From assembly GCA_025266875.1 (NCBI GenBank), contig JALLLT010000015.1, forward strand, positions 186,001 to 250,000: 64,000 bases of DNA. Reading direction: 5' to 3'. Source of the DNA: Fennellomyces sp. T-0311. Lineage: Eukaryota; Mucoromycota; Mucoromycetes; Mucorales; Lichtheimiaceae. The notes beneath the pieces were generated by a model, which was not told the origin of the DNA, made no database searches, and saw only the letters and a list, made by a program, of their open reading frames with translations. Each line of letters begins with the position of its first letter. The first letter of the stretch is position 1. The position numbers and the translations under genes are program-made. Below, piece by piece: positions 23,999 through 34,102 of this stretch.

Positions 23999-25312
23999 AA
24001 AAATTATAAGTCCGTATCATCAATTGAAAAATACATTATTCGTCTTGTACAGTACGTAATGTTTCGTATAATCGGACTTGTAAACTGCATTAATAATAAA
24101 CTAGCACTACGCACCGGTTTATCCAGCAACCTGTCAGTGACGCTCTGGTAATGGCTACCAATGAAATGAGTGATTGTACTCCTTTTACCCTTGGCAACTG
24201 TACTTCGTGAATTTTATATTTTCATAAGTAAGCCCTATTCGAGATTACTTGTTTTATGGCCATCCACCACAGGAATTTACTATCAAACAGTATGGAATTT
24301 CCTAAAGGTCTCGTAAATATTTTAACTGGGGTGGTTCGAAATATGGGAAAGCGCGGAGCATGCCGCTTTGTTCTGCTATGCTTGTAGGCTTCCCTGACAA
24401 TATTGGGATTTGGATATACGTGTTTACAATCTTGGTTTGTACGGACAGTATTTTATGTCTTAATCATCCAAAGCCATCATTGTTGTCGCAGCGTACCGCA
24501 AGTACTGGACTACGTGCGTTTTTTTTTACTACTTACTGGAGGTCGTGCTGTGACAAGTGGCTCGTTTTCAATTATTCCGCGATGTCAGATATGTACATAG
24601 ACATCGGTAGCGAAAAAAAAAACACGCGCATGGCTAGCAGTAGATACTGTCAAACGTTATCAGCTGTAGCATAAGCTGTGCCAGCGGTGTCCAGGGCCAA
24701 CATTGGAAGATCCTTATAATGCATCTTTCGGACATGTTTGTATATATAGTCAACGAAATTAAAGAGGCTTTCCTTGTACATCCTTTGCAAGGACAATAAA
24801 GCTTTGTTTTTATGTAAATCCGTAAATTTAGATGCGTAGAAGCGTTCTAAAGGTTCTTGCATCTCATACTTCCGACACCTCAATGTTCTAACCAAAGGAG
24901 CTTTATTTTTCAAACATAGTGCGGCATAGCTCTAGAATAAATCGATAAACCAATCATACCTTTGTCATGATGCATGATATCTCATTCCCCATTTCTGGAA
25001 AGAACCAGTTGACCGGTAATGAACTTGGGGTAATCTATGTAGTGCTTAGTCCGTATATGGCGATTAATCACACGACGCTCAATAAATTCACGAGTAGACT
25101 GCTCGTCCAGGCAGTACAATAATTGCTCTGCTGGCGAAGTGAGTAATGTAAGTATCGACATGGGCCACCTATGAGTCCTTCATCTTACCATTATTTATCG
25201 GTACTACTTTTGTTTTCAAGACTCTGCTGTACGGCCCAAGGATTCTCTGACAGATTTCTATCCATCATCATGCCACGTAGTAGTTATATAAATATGATTC
25301 TAGCTCAAGTTA
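23999..25312. other. AT-rich flank of the accessory island
   Basis: No intact gene. It contains the coding-like minus-strand remnant described separately and otherwise shows nothing. Confidence 0.5.
24650..25139 (-). pseudogene. Decayed coding fragments, possibly retroelement Gag-like
   Basis: Two consecutive minus-strand pieces read like protein. The first, about 25139-24990, contains LLYCLDEQSTREFIERRV and YPKFITGQLVLSRNG. The second, about 24930-24650, contains KYEMQEPLERFYASKF, ALLSLQRMYKESLFNFVDYI and MLALDTAGTAYA. They are in different frames with a short intron-like gap (GTATGATTGG...TTCTAG, only ~28 nt, so it may be decay). The second piece has the rhythm of retrotransposon Gag capsid segments, but I see no zinc knuckle or protease, so the label is tentative. 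Confidence 0.3.
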
Positions 25313-25345
25313 CACCATGGAAAAAATAAATTCAGGATATATTCA
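25313..25345 (+). repeat. Left terminal inverted repeat
   Basis: 33 bp, 31 matching the right end. The mismatches are G/A at the seventh and twenty-third positions, both transitions. Confidence 0.75.
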
Positions 25346-25884
25346 AGTTTTTAAATTATATTTTCAGAAAATTCATGTATTCACAAATATTCAAAATATA
25401 TTAAGCAGATATTCAGATATTTAGAAAATATTCGCGAGATATATATATGTCGGAGGCATTTCAAAACAGCTGTTATGCTACTGATGCGAACAGTAGAAAT
25501 ATTCCGTGGTGCCTATACCTTTTGCGCGTCCTGCAAATCCAATTAAGTCGTCAGCCGCAACTACTACGTGTCGCTTGGGGCTACTACCTGTCTTGTACGG
25601 CCAAGGTCCGTTGACTCTCGTTAGCTCTGTAATTCTGCAAATGCCAGGAACTTTTCGCCAATATATTGTCGCTGCTCTTTCGTAAGCCCTCTCTTGCCCG
25701 GATCACCTGTGTCTACTCAGATATTCATTCTGACAATAGATTCTCGGCCCGTTCCTCCGTAGGTAACACCTTCCTTAAACATCCTACTGCCTATTCCTAA
25801 ATTTCCGTCGTCGTCTGTCACTACCAGAAACAAATTCGCGCAGCTGTTATTTTTTGTACTTTTTCTGCTCCAACATTCAAACCG

Positions 25885-27704
25885 ATGGCTGACGACACAA
25901 CGACAAGACTTTTATCAACGTTTTTCCAAACCATTGGCGAATTCAAGAAGTGCGTTACCGACGGATTTGCTGCGATTGATCAGCGACTCATCCGCTTGGA
26001 ACTAGCCGTGTCAACCGATCTGGAGGAAGTAAAAACAGGTACGAGTAAACTCAAGGACAAGGGTTCAGGTTTCGCGTTACAATTTGCTGATGCGTTGACC
26101 ACAACTACAACCACGCAAGGACTGCTTCCATCTTACCCACAATCTTCTCCTGCGCAAAATCCTTTCGCAGATGTAGAGATCCCTCGCGATGTTAGGCAAC
26201 CACTCGTCCGAGAAGGAACATCGCTCCAATTTCGCTGGTCTCAATACGAGTACCTATGCGAAGACATCTTAAGGAAGCAGAATATCCCTTACCATGATCG
26301 GTGTTACGCAACTTTTAAAGGTAATGCACTCATGTATACAGCAGATCTTGTTCTTGATATTCGAGCGCATCACAATTTGAGTCCATCAAATACTTGGGAG
26401 CATCTTTCAAAACAAGTACGGCTGGAAGCCGAAGGAATGTATGAAAAACTGGTTGGTAAGGAGTACCCTCTTGTTGCGTGCATTGAAAGCTGGGGCGCGA
26501 TGCTGATGATGCGTAAAGCATTCTGGGGTATAAAGGATAAAGAAAGTAAGCACGGCAAAACACTAATTATCAAAACTAACACCTTTTCTACTGTTTGCTT
26601 TAGCCCCAGGTGCGATGGCTGGCAATCGGTGTGTGTAGGTTGTCGTACATCCATGAGTTACTATTAATACAACTTTATCACTAGTACTACCGAAGCTCCT
26701 TCCAACACCAGAGCAACCCCCGCTGAAAGGTATTATCTGTCCACTTTTTGACCTTTTTGATTGAAAAACAATATTATAGTTCCAGTGACACTTATGCAAA
26801 CCCTCAGTCGCGTTCATCAAGTTATGCTTCTAAGCAGATGTCAAGTGATGATGAAGACGATGAGCTAAGGGATTTTCAGAACGGCGACTCCAGTAGTGAC
26901 GGCGATAGTGACAGTATTTCTTGCGACAACGACGACGACGATAGTGTGCGTCTGCACGGAGATGGACGAACTTTACGAACCCCTGGTCTGCTTGAAGTAG
27001 ATGATTTACTTTGTGATGATCATCTTCCGGAGTTAGTTGAGGGCAACCTTAAAAAGCTACCTACCTTGGACACTAAACTCTCTAGTGAACGCGATGGAAG
27101 GGAACCTGAATCTAACACACAAGAACTATCAAAAAGTCACAAAAAGGCTACAGTCGCGAGATCGACGGCAGAAAACAGGCAAAGGTATACAACAGGAGTC
27201 GCCGGTCAAGGGTAACAAGCAAAAGTCAGCTGCCACGAGTATACCACACCAGCGAGCCACACCATCTGAAGCAAGCAGCAGTACAAGGGTGGTCCATAAG
27301 CATAAGTCATTCTAAAACGTTGACATATATTATCTTTTTTAAGATGCGTGGTACTGATATTTATTTCACTTCAGCGAAGTCAGCTTCTATCACTGAGGCG
27401 CAAAACTATAGTCAAGGTGTTGGGGCGATTGAAGTGAACGATGACACAAGTTTAGATGGAGGTAAGAAATTTAAACATTGACTTCAAAATTTTAGGATCC
27501 AAGAAACCGGGAAGCCAAAAAAGTCCCAAGTTATTAAGAACACAAACAACGATTACTCACCCCAAAAAACGACGTGGTAGACCGCCCAAGAAAGTTACAA
27601 AGGATGCGGATGAAGAAACCACGCTCAAAGGAAAAAACTGTAAAGAAGCGCAGGTATACGAAGGCGTCGGAATGAAGGGTTCAAAACACGATATGATGGG
27701 ATAA
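25885..27704 (+). CDS. AT-hook protein of unknown function carried in the TIR element
   Basis: Exons 25885-26545, 26604-26628, 26685-26729 and one from 26780 join in frame. The last exon, 27496-27704, joins in frame to a segment ending at 27461. The borders between about 27211 and 27360 are uncertain. The N-terminus (about 1-60) is helical (FKKCVTDGFAAIDQRLIRLE), and a compact region at about 105-220 holds LQFRWSQYEYLCEDILRKQ and YEKLVGKEYPLVACIESWGA. Then come an Asp/Ser-rich acidic stretch and a basic tail with an AT-hook (PKKRRGRPPKK). I do not recognise the central region. The AT-hook suggests DNA binding in AT-rich minor grooves, which suits the AT-rich subterminal repeats of the element (inference). 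Intact splicing over several exons argues for recent function. Confidence 0.6.
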
Positions 27705-27961
27705 ATGGAGGTAAGTGATGTGTCTAGCAATAGTAGTATATGTAGCAATACGATAGTACTATAAGAATTAGTAATAAACAGTTATTGCGCACCATAAGGA
27801 TTTAAAGCATATGCGCAACCGTATTAATATGTTTGAAAAATATTCGTTTCTTTTTACATATTCAAAATATATTAAGAAATATTCGAACACGATATTCAAA
27901 ATATATTCAAAATATATTCAAAATAATCCAAAAAAAAATATGTAAAAATCTTAATATGCTA

Positions 27962-27994
27962 TGAATATATCTTGAATTTATTTTTTCTATGGTG
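27962..27994 (-). repeat. Right terminal inverted repeat
   Basis: Partner of 25313-25345; see the element entry. The adjoining 27836-27960 holds at least four TTCAAAATATATT-like copies. Confidence 0.75.
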
Positions 27995-28210
27995 ATTATT
28001 ACCGTCATACGCCACTCTTGAATTGATTATCTCTCTTCAGGTAGCTTTTTCATGGTATTCTTTATCGGTACCGGTTCCAGGACCTGGCAACCAGCATAAC
28101 ATGCGCGCTCTGAGACCAGCTATGGTAAAAATATTCAGGGTACTCTTATATACCATCAAAGTGCAATATATCTATCTCCCTTTGGCATTTTTGAAATTCG
28201 TGTACTAACT

Positions 28211-28546
28211 CTAAACGTGAGATACTTCACAAATGAAACTTATGGTATGCTCCCAAGTATATATGTGCCTGGCAAAAGTGCGAGTACAACAGCCTTCATA
28301 TGGGCAATAAAATCGTCCCAGTATGATATATAAACTTAATAACCCTGTGACCTTACTTGTGCTTTTAGTATACTCGACATGAAAATTATCACCTGGCATA
28401 AGCATATCCTGGCAGTTTTCTATTATAGCGAAAGTAATAATAACAAATGTATACTTATATATCGGATTGATACTGTTCGTAAAGTATACTACGTCTCCTA
28501 TCGATGTTTTACACACCTTATACTGTACGTGCTGTTTGCCGCGCAA
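28211..28546 (-). pseudogene. Coding-like fragment, family not recognised
   Basis: The minus-strand frame reads CQDMLMPGDNFHVEYTKS and then GRFYCPYEGCCTRTFARHIY with TWEHTISFICEV, with natural-looking composition and a Cys/His-rich patch. Intron-like GT...AG segments interrupt the upstream part. It may be the 3' end of a transposon gene. No gene could be completed. Confidence 0.3.
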
Positions 28547-29073
28547 CTACCGGCATGATGAACATCTCATATGTGTGTACTAAGAGTTTTAGACACCGGC
28601 TTCAACAAATATGCGCATCCGGTTCAAGAAGCCAGTGCAGACTCTGAAATTTGCCACGACCATGTCAAAAATGTGCAAACACATTCTCAACAACTTAGTC
28701 CAATATTATAGTAGGAAGTACGATATAGATGCTCTACATACTTCTAAATTTTTTCTGGGTAGAATAAGTTTGCATCCTTGATGATTGCTTTTAAAAATTT
28801 GAAGACTCTTTTTTGCCAATGTGTACTACCTGTAATGTCGCGATTGGAATCATAATAAGGGCAGTGTGTAGTATCGTTGCTCTACAACTACAGAAGCAAA
28901 ACGTTAAATATAATTTAGCTTGGCCGACGGTACTTCATTGAGGTATACAGTAAACCTATTGAAGAAAATGGATGGATAGAATCAGGATCGTGAATACGAT
29001 GGATGTGATTGTAATATGAATAGATATTTTATATATAGGTTTCTAACTGTCTGCGTGTAAAACTTTCAAGTAC

Positions 29074-29158
29074 TCAAATATATAGAGAATTCAAATATAT
29101 AGAGAGAATACAAATATATAGAGAGAATGCAAATATATAGAGGGTGCAATATAGAGAG
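29074..29158 (+). repeat. Short tandem repeat, ~17-19-bp unit
   Basis: Four to five copies of a CAAATATATAGAGAGAAT-like unit with small length changes. They abut the outer end of the left long inverted-repeat arm. Confidence 0.75.
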
Positions 29159-29163
29159 TTGAT

Positions 29164-30749
29164 TGATTTGATGTATAGAAAGCTTTCGGATACAGGTCCA
29201 ACCATGAAGGTGTATGATGTTCGCAAAAAGAATTACATTTGTATTTCCAATCGTTAATTGTCTGTAACCAAGAATAAGTTTGGGGTAATTAACAGAGAGA
29301 GCATCAGCACTTACTTGCTTCTGTACTTGAATCTTTGATATCATTCTCCTGGGTATTCTGATAAATCAGATCTTGAGTCGTCCGGAGACGACCCATAATC
29401 ATACCGATATTCCTACCAATCCGTCCGAAAAGTGAGCCATCATCCGAAATCCACATTACCGTGATAACTTATCTGAATGCTCCATACGATACGGCGGCCA
29501 TCTGTCCGAGGCGCATCAGAGTACACGATCCAGCCCGCTTACCACTGGATGGTATCCGCAACACCCAGCATCTGGGATCGTACGATCACTTTAGCCTCTT
29601 GTATTAGCGCGGTGTAAGGCGCTCTTAGCCGTTTCGTCGTGCTCCAGTATTATTCCGAGCACGACTTGCCCGGCCGCGGGCCACGGAATTCCGTGAGGCA
29701 TCTGCATCGTTGCGGGCTGCTCTTACCCAGCGGAACACGGTACGTTCAGCAACCTCGCGATGGCCTTGGTTCTTTCCCTTATCTCTCAGAAAAGGTACCA
29801 CGTGTCAGTTCTAGGTCTCGACTTGTCCATCAGGAGAGCCCGCCGTCATCGCAGATGGGAAGTAGGCCCCGACACGGCACGCTCGCCCCAATGGGGAACA
29901 GACAGCGGTCCCAACAGCCGGTGCCAAGATGCCTAAAGCACCTAGTCAACAATGGACCCAAGGTCGACTGCTGGATTAAACGGAGAATCCACGGAAAGAG
30001 AGGGTTGGGGCATACCGGCCCCACGGAGAAAGCGAGGGAGAGAAGCAGTTCAGAATCAGTTAGTTACCTTGTTGACAGCGAGAGACCACAATGCTTCGCT
30101 TACCCTGATCACAGTCAACGAATCGGTCAGCTTCGCGTGCTGTGCGCGACTTGCTCTTTCTTAAATACACGAATCACGTTGATAACGTTGTTTCATTTAT
30201 CCAAGCCAGCCATTGTTAACTTACTGCAGGAGTGTTCTACTTGGTGACGATTCGCCATGGGGACAATATGCAAAAGAGCGACGGTTTGATTGAGTCCTGC
30301 CGCAGCCAAAATTAATCCCCCTACTTGGGCCATGGAGTTCCTATGGCATCTGTGCATCCAGGGAATACGACAACTACTATATATTACGAGTCCTCCATAT
30401 TCTCTTAATAAATCGAACAACTTAGTATGTCTCTTTCATTTCCTATGCCATGACTGAATATTGTATCAGGAAGGTTGTGATCTTGGCACATAAACGGAGA
30501 TCATACAGACCAAAGCAAAGATTGTCACATATCTCACAACTTTACATGCAAAGTGGAACTGCAAATATAATGGATGTATTCCTTGGGTCACTGCCTTTAA
30601 TTCTGATCAGAAGAAAGTGAGGAAAAGCGGAAAGAGACGAGTAAAAATGGGAGAAGACGGCCTTTAAATAGTGGGGCGTCAAAAGTTGTCCCGACCAAAC
30701 CTTACTTTTTTGTTTCTCTAAGTAACCTATGTTTAAAATTGGTATACTG
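29164..30749 (+). repeat. Long inverted repeat, left arm (~1.59 kb)
   Basis: Each base x pairs with base 61676-x on the other arm. The pairing holds from here to 32512 with only a few mismatches at the outermost 10 bases, and all long reading frames in the two arms translate identically. The central part of the arm (about 29350-30150) is visibly richer in G+C than its surroundings and contains small perfect palindromes such as CACGGAATTCCGTG and GATCGTACGATC. Confidence 0.92.
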
Positions 30750-30926
30750 GTAGTTCTTGACCATGGTATTATACCTTTGAAGTATCAACGCGCAGTAGTA
30801 TGTTCTCGATTGTGGATGGCTTTCGACAGAAAAAGCTGGCGAAAACTGGTAAAGAAGTATAAAGCAGCTCCAAGTAACTCTTACGCTTTGATACTTCAAA
30901 TATACAGTAAGATGTCCAAAGACTAT
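30750..30926. repeat. Spacer of the inverted repeat, itself an imperfect palindrome
   Basis: The 177-bp spacer continues the symmetry at reduced identity. Both strands encode a similar short peptide beginning MFKIGIL and ending HRLLRETKK, whose ends lie in the arms. Confidence 0.7.
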
Positions 30927-32512
30927 CAGTATACCAATTTTAAACATAGGTTACTTAGAGAAACAAAAAAGTAAGGTTTGGTCGGGACAACTTTTGACGC
31001 CCCACTATTTAAAGGCCGTCTTCTCCCATTTTTACTCGTCTCTTTCCGCTTTTCCTCACTTTCTTCTGATCAGAATTAAAGGCAGTGACCCAAGGAATAC
31101 ATCCATTATATTTGCAGTTCCACTTTGCATGTAAAGTTGTGAGATATGTGACAATCTTTGCTTTGGTCTGTATGATCTCCGTTTATGTGCCAAGATCACA
31201 ACCTTCCTGATACAATATTCAGTCATGGCATAGGAAATGAAAGAGACATACTAAGTTGTTCGATTTATTAAGAGAATATGGAGGACTCGTAATATATAGT
31301 AGTTGTCGTATTCCCTGGATGCACAGATGCCATAGGAACTCCATGGCCCAAGTAGGGGGATTAATTTTGGCTGCGGCAGGACTCAATCAAACCGTCGCTC
31401 TTTTGCATATTGTCCCCATGGCGAATCGTCACCAAGTAGAACACTCCTGCAGTAAGTTAACAATGGCTGGCTTGGATAAATGAAACAACGTTATCAACGT
31501 GATTCGTGTATTTAAGAAAGAGCAAGTCGCGCACAGCACGCGAAGCTGACCGATTCGTTGACTGTGATCAGGGTAAGCGAAGCATTGTGGTCTCTCGCTG
31601 TCAACAAGGTAACTAACTGATTCTGAACTGCTTCTCTCCCTCGCTTTCTCCGTGGGGCCGGTATGCCCCAACCCTCTCTTTCCGTGGATTCTCCGTTTAA
31701 TCCAGCAGTCGACCTTGGGTCCATTGTTGACTAGGTGCTTTAGGCATCTTGGCACCGGCTGTTGGGACCGCTGTCTGTTCCCCATTGGGGCGAGCGTGCC
31801 GTGTCGGGGCCTACTTCCCATCTGCGATGACGGCGGGCTCTCCTGATGGACAAGTCGAGACCTAGAACTGACACGTGGTACCTTTTCTGAGAGATAAGGG
31901 AAAGAACCAAGGCCATCGCGAGGTTGCTGAACGTACCGTGTTCCGCTGGGTAAGAGCAGCCCGCAACGATGCAGATGCCTCACGGAATTCCGTGGCCCGC
32001 GGCCGGGCAAGTCGTGCTCGGAATAATACTGGAGCACGACGAAACGGCTAAGAGCGCCTTACACCGCGCTAATACAAGAGGCTAAAGTGATCGTACGATC
32101 CCAGATGCTGGGTGTTGCGGATACCATCCAGTGGTAAGCGGGCTGGATCGTGTACTCTGATGCGCCTCGGACAGATGGCCGCCGTATCGTATGGAGCATT
32201 CAGATAAGTTATCACGGTAATGTGGATTTCGGATGATGGCTCACTTTTCGGACGGATTGGTAGGAATATCGGTATGATTATGGGTCGTCTCCGGACGACT
32301 CAAGATCTGATTTATCAGAATACCCAGGAGAATGATATCAAAGATTCAAGTACAGAAGCAAGTAAGTGCTGATGCTCTCTCTGTTAATTACCCCAAACTT
32401 ATTCTTGGTTACAGACAATTAACGATTGGAAATACAAATGTAATTCTTTTTGCGAACATCATACACCTTCATGGTTGGACCTGTATCCGAAAGCTTTCTA
32501 TATACCAAATCA
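30927..32512 (-). repeat. Long inverted repeat, right arm (~1.59 kb)
   Basis: Mirror of 29164-30749. On the plus strand, near its outer end, a spliced reading frame (from about 32220: MWISDDGSLFGRIGRNIG..., intron 32360-32415 with GTAAGT and TTACAG) continues past the arm boundary to a stop near 32711. This suggests the right arm keeps the original junction and the left arm is the copy. Confidence 0.92.
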
Positions 32513-32739
32513 CACAAATTGCTATTATTATATTCTCTACATAATTTTTCATGTTTACAAGTTATCCATAAATCATTTATTGCAAAATTTAAAAGTAAAA
32601 AAAGGACGCCTGTACAATACTTGCGTAGAGCATCTCCTTTCGTTTGCACGTAGTCTTGTACTCCTCGACGTCTTTGGGACCGTTCATGACTCGTACTCTA
32701 AGAATTTATAATCTCTACAAGGGATTGTGCCAGTGTCAG

Positions 32740-33227
32740 TGTTGGTATGTTCTTGCATTTGTCAATACGTACATAACAATGGTATAGAAGAAAGCAAATG
32801 CAAACCTTCAACCAATTGACGCGATTTCAAAAAGTATCCCTGTCGTATTCCCGACATACACCATCATCCATGGTTACATGCTTTTCCTTAGTCCTTGTTT
32901 ACATCCGTTGTTATTGCGACATCAACAACCGTACAGTTATCGATTGCCTTATTTGCTTGCATGTGCAACCTTGATCCGGCTTTACCGATCATGCAGGGCA
33001 ACTCCGTTAACTAAGGCTCTGCATGACCTTCGGCCTCATTAACATTAGACGGCAAGGTCGTTAGAGACTCGGCGATAACATGGATCTTTGGACTATTAGA
33101 CAAAAGTATTCATCTTCTCCGTCCCGACTCATCACCATTATAAATAGAGAGTAGTTTTCCTCAATAAAAGATTATCTTATTTTGGTCTCGTCTTTCGAAA
33201 GCCTTTTTCTCATTAAGCGATACCACA
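32740..33227 (+). repeat. Possible solo or 5' LTR (~488 bp)
   Basis: Starts TGTTGGTAT and ends ATACCACA, near-complementary ends of the TG...CA type. It holds TATAAATAGAG (33139-33149), followed about 25 bases later by an AATAAA-type signal, the promoter/poly(A) order of an LTR. No direct repeat flanks it and no second copy is in the window, so the call is tentative. Confidence 0.4.
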
Positions 33228-33883
33228 ATCCCATCTTTTGCAAGTTATCTTTCAAATTGTCGGCCTGTGCACAAGTAGTAAGACAGAGCTCTTCCTTGCA
33301 TACCTAAATCCATCATATCATCTTTCCTCAGACTCTGTATCCTTAAGAAAGACAAGGAGTGTTTTAGCTTAGTCAAATACACAAGCCATTCCTCATACTT
33401 TTTACCTGCTATTTCCGGAGTTATTATCTCATTGATTGTGCCGCCACATGGAAGATGGAGTCGGCTCAAGAGTACTCAGTTGGATCGTAAGTATTTGCTT
33501 TGTCGCCAGATTTTGATGAACTTCGTTGGTTTCTTGCGAGGTCCACTTGTTCGAAGAAAGTTTAGATGTTTTCTTTAATCTACAGGAACAAGTCAATTTT
33601 TTGACAGAATGCGTTCTTGCGTCGTAGTTGTTCGTTCCATCTCCATGTTTGTCGACTCAGAGATTACTATAGCTATTGTGAAAGAATATGTTACATGCTG
33701 AGGTAAGGTAGTCCATAAACGAGGAAAACCTGTCTCAATCTACTGTGTGTCGTACCTTTGTTTTCTCTTGAGATACTCAGTTATTAACATTATGCGAAGT
33801 GCGGCAACTGCATGCGTTTTCTATAAGTGGTTAATCATATGTCACATTATTTTCAAGAAACAGGACAGGACCCATGGACATAG

Positions 33884-34102
33884 GCATCCCAAAAGGGTAT
33901 ATCACAAGAGTACGCAGATGAAAGTCGACAATACATGAATAAGTTTGCCACTGACTGGAAAACTGATTGCCGAAGGAACATTCGAAGTGTTGAGCAATAC
34001 AAAAATCCTTTGCTACGTACGTATTACACACAGTTACCAATCCCGAATCTCTATTCACCTCAACTTCCCATCTATCTATACCTGAGCACTAAGCAAAAAT
34101 GA
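33884..34102 (+). pseudogene. Coding-like last exon, family not recognised
   Basis: An open frame after a TAG reads QEYADESRQYMNKFATDW, then LLRTYYTQLPIPNLYSPQLP and a stop after STKQK. Composition is protein-like and there is no start codon at the front, so it looks like a 3' exon or a remnant. Plus-strand pieces at 33590-33840 may belong to it. Confidence 0.3.

Larger units (their letters stand above)
25313..27994 (+). mobile_element. 2.68-kb DNA element with 33-bp terminal inverted repeats
   Basis: The left end (25313-25345) and the reverse complement of the right end (27962-27994) agree at 31 of 33 positions. Both start CACCATRGAAAAAATAAATT. Just inside both ends are many copies of an ATATTCAAAATATATT-like subterminal motif (25330-25450 and 27836-27960), a layout typical of class II transposons. 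The bases outside the ends (GTTA left, ATTA right) do not form an obvious target-site duplication of 2-8 bp. The only gene inside is the spliced AT-hook protein at 25885-27704. No DDE transposase motif was recognised, so the element is either non-autonomous with a cargo gene or belongs to a family I do not know. Confidence 0.65.
27995..29163. other. AT-rich island sequence between the TIR element and the long inverted repeat
   Basis: No intact gene. A minus-strand coding-like fragment (28211-28546) and a tandem repeat (29074-29158) are listed separately. A plus-strand exon-like piece near 28590-28710 (TGFNKYAHPVQEASADSEIC) ends in a stop. Confidence 0.45.

Noticed and set aside
25320..27960. 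ATATTCAAAATATATT copies as a CRISPR-like array
   Set aside because: Irregular spacing, AT-only content and a eukaryotic setting; they are subterminal repeats of the TIR element.
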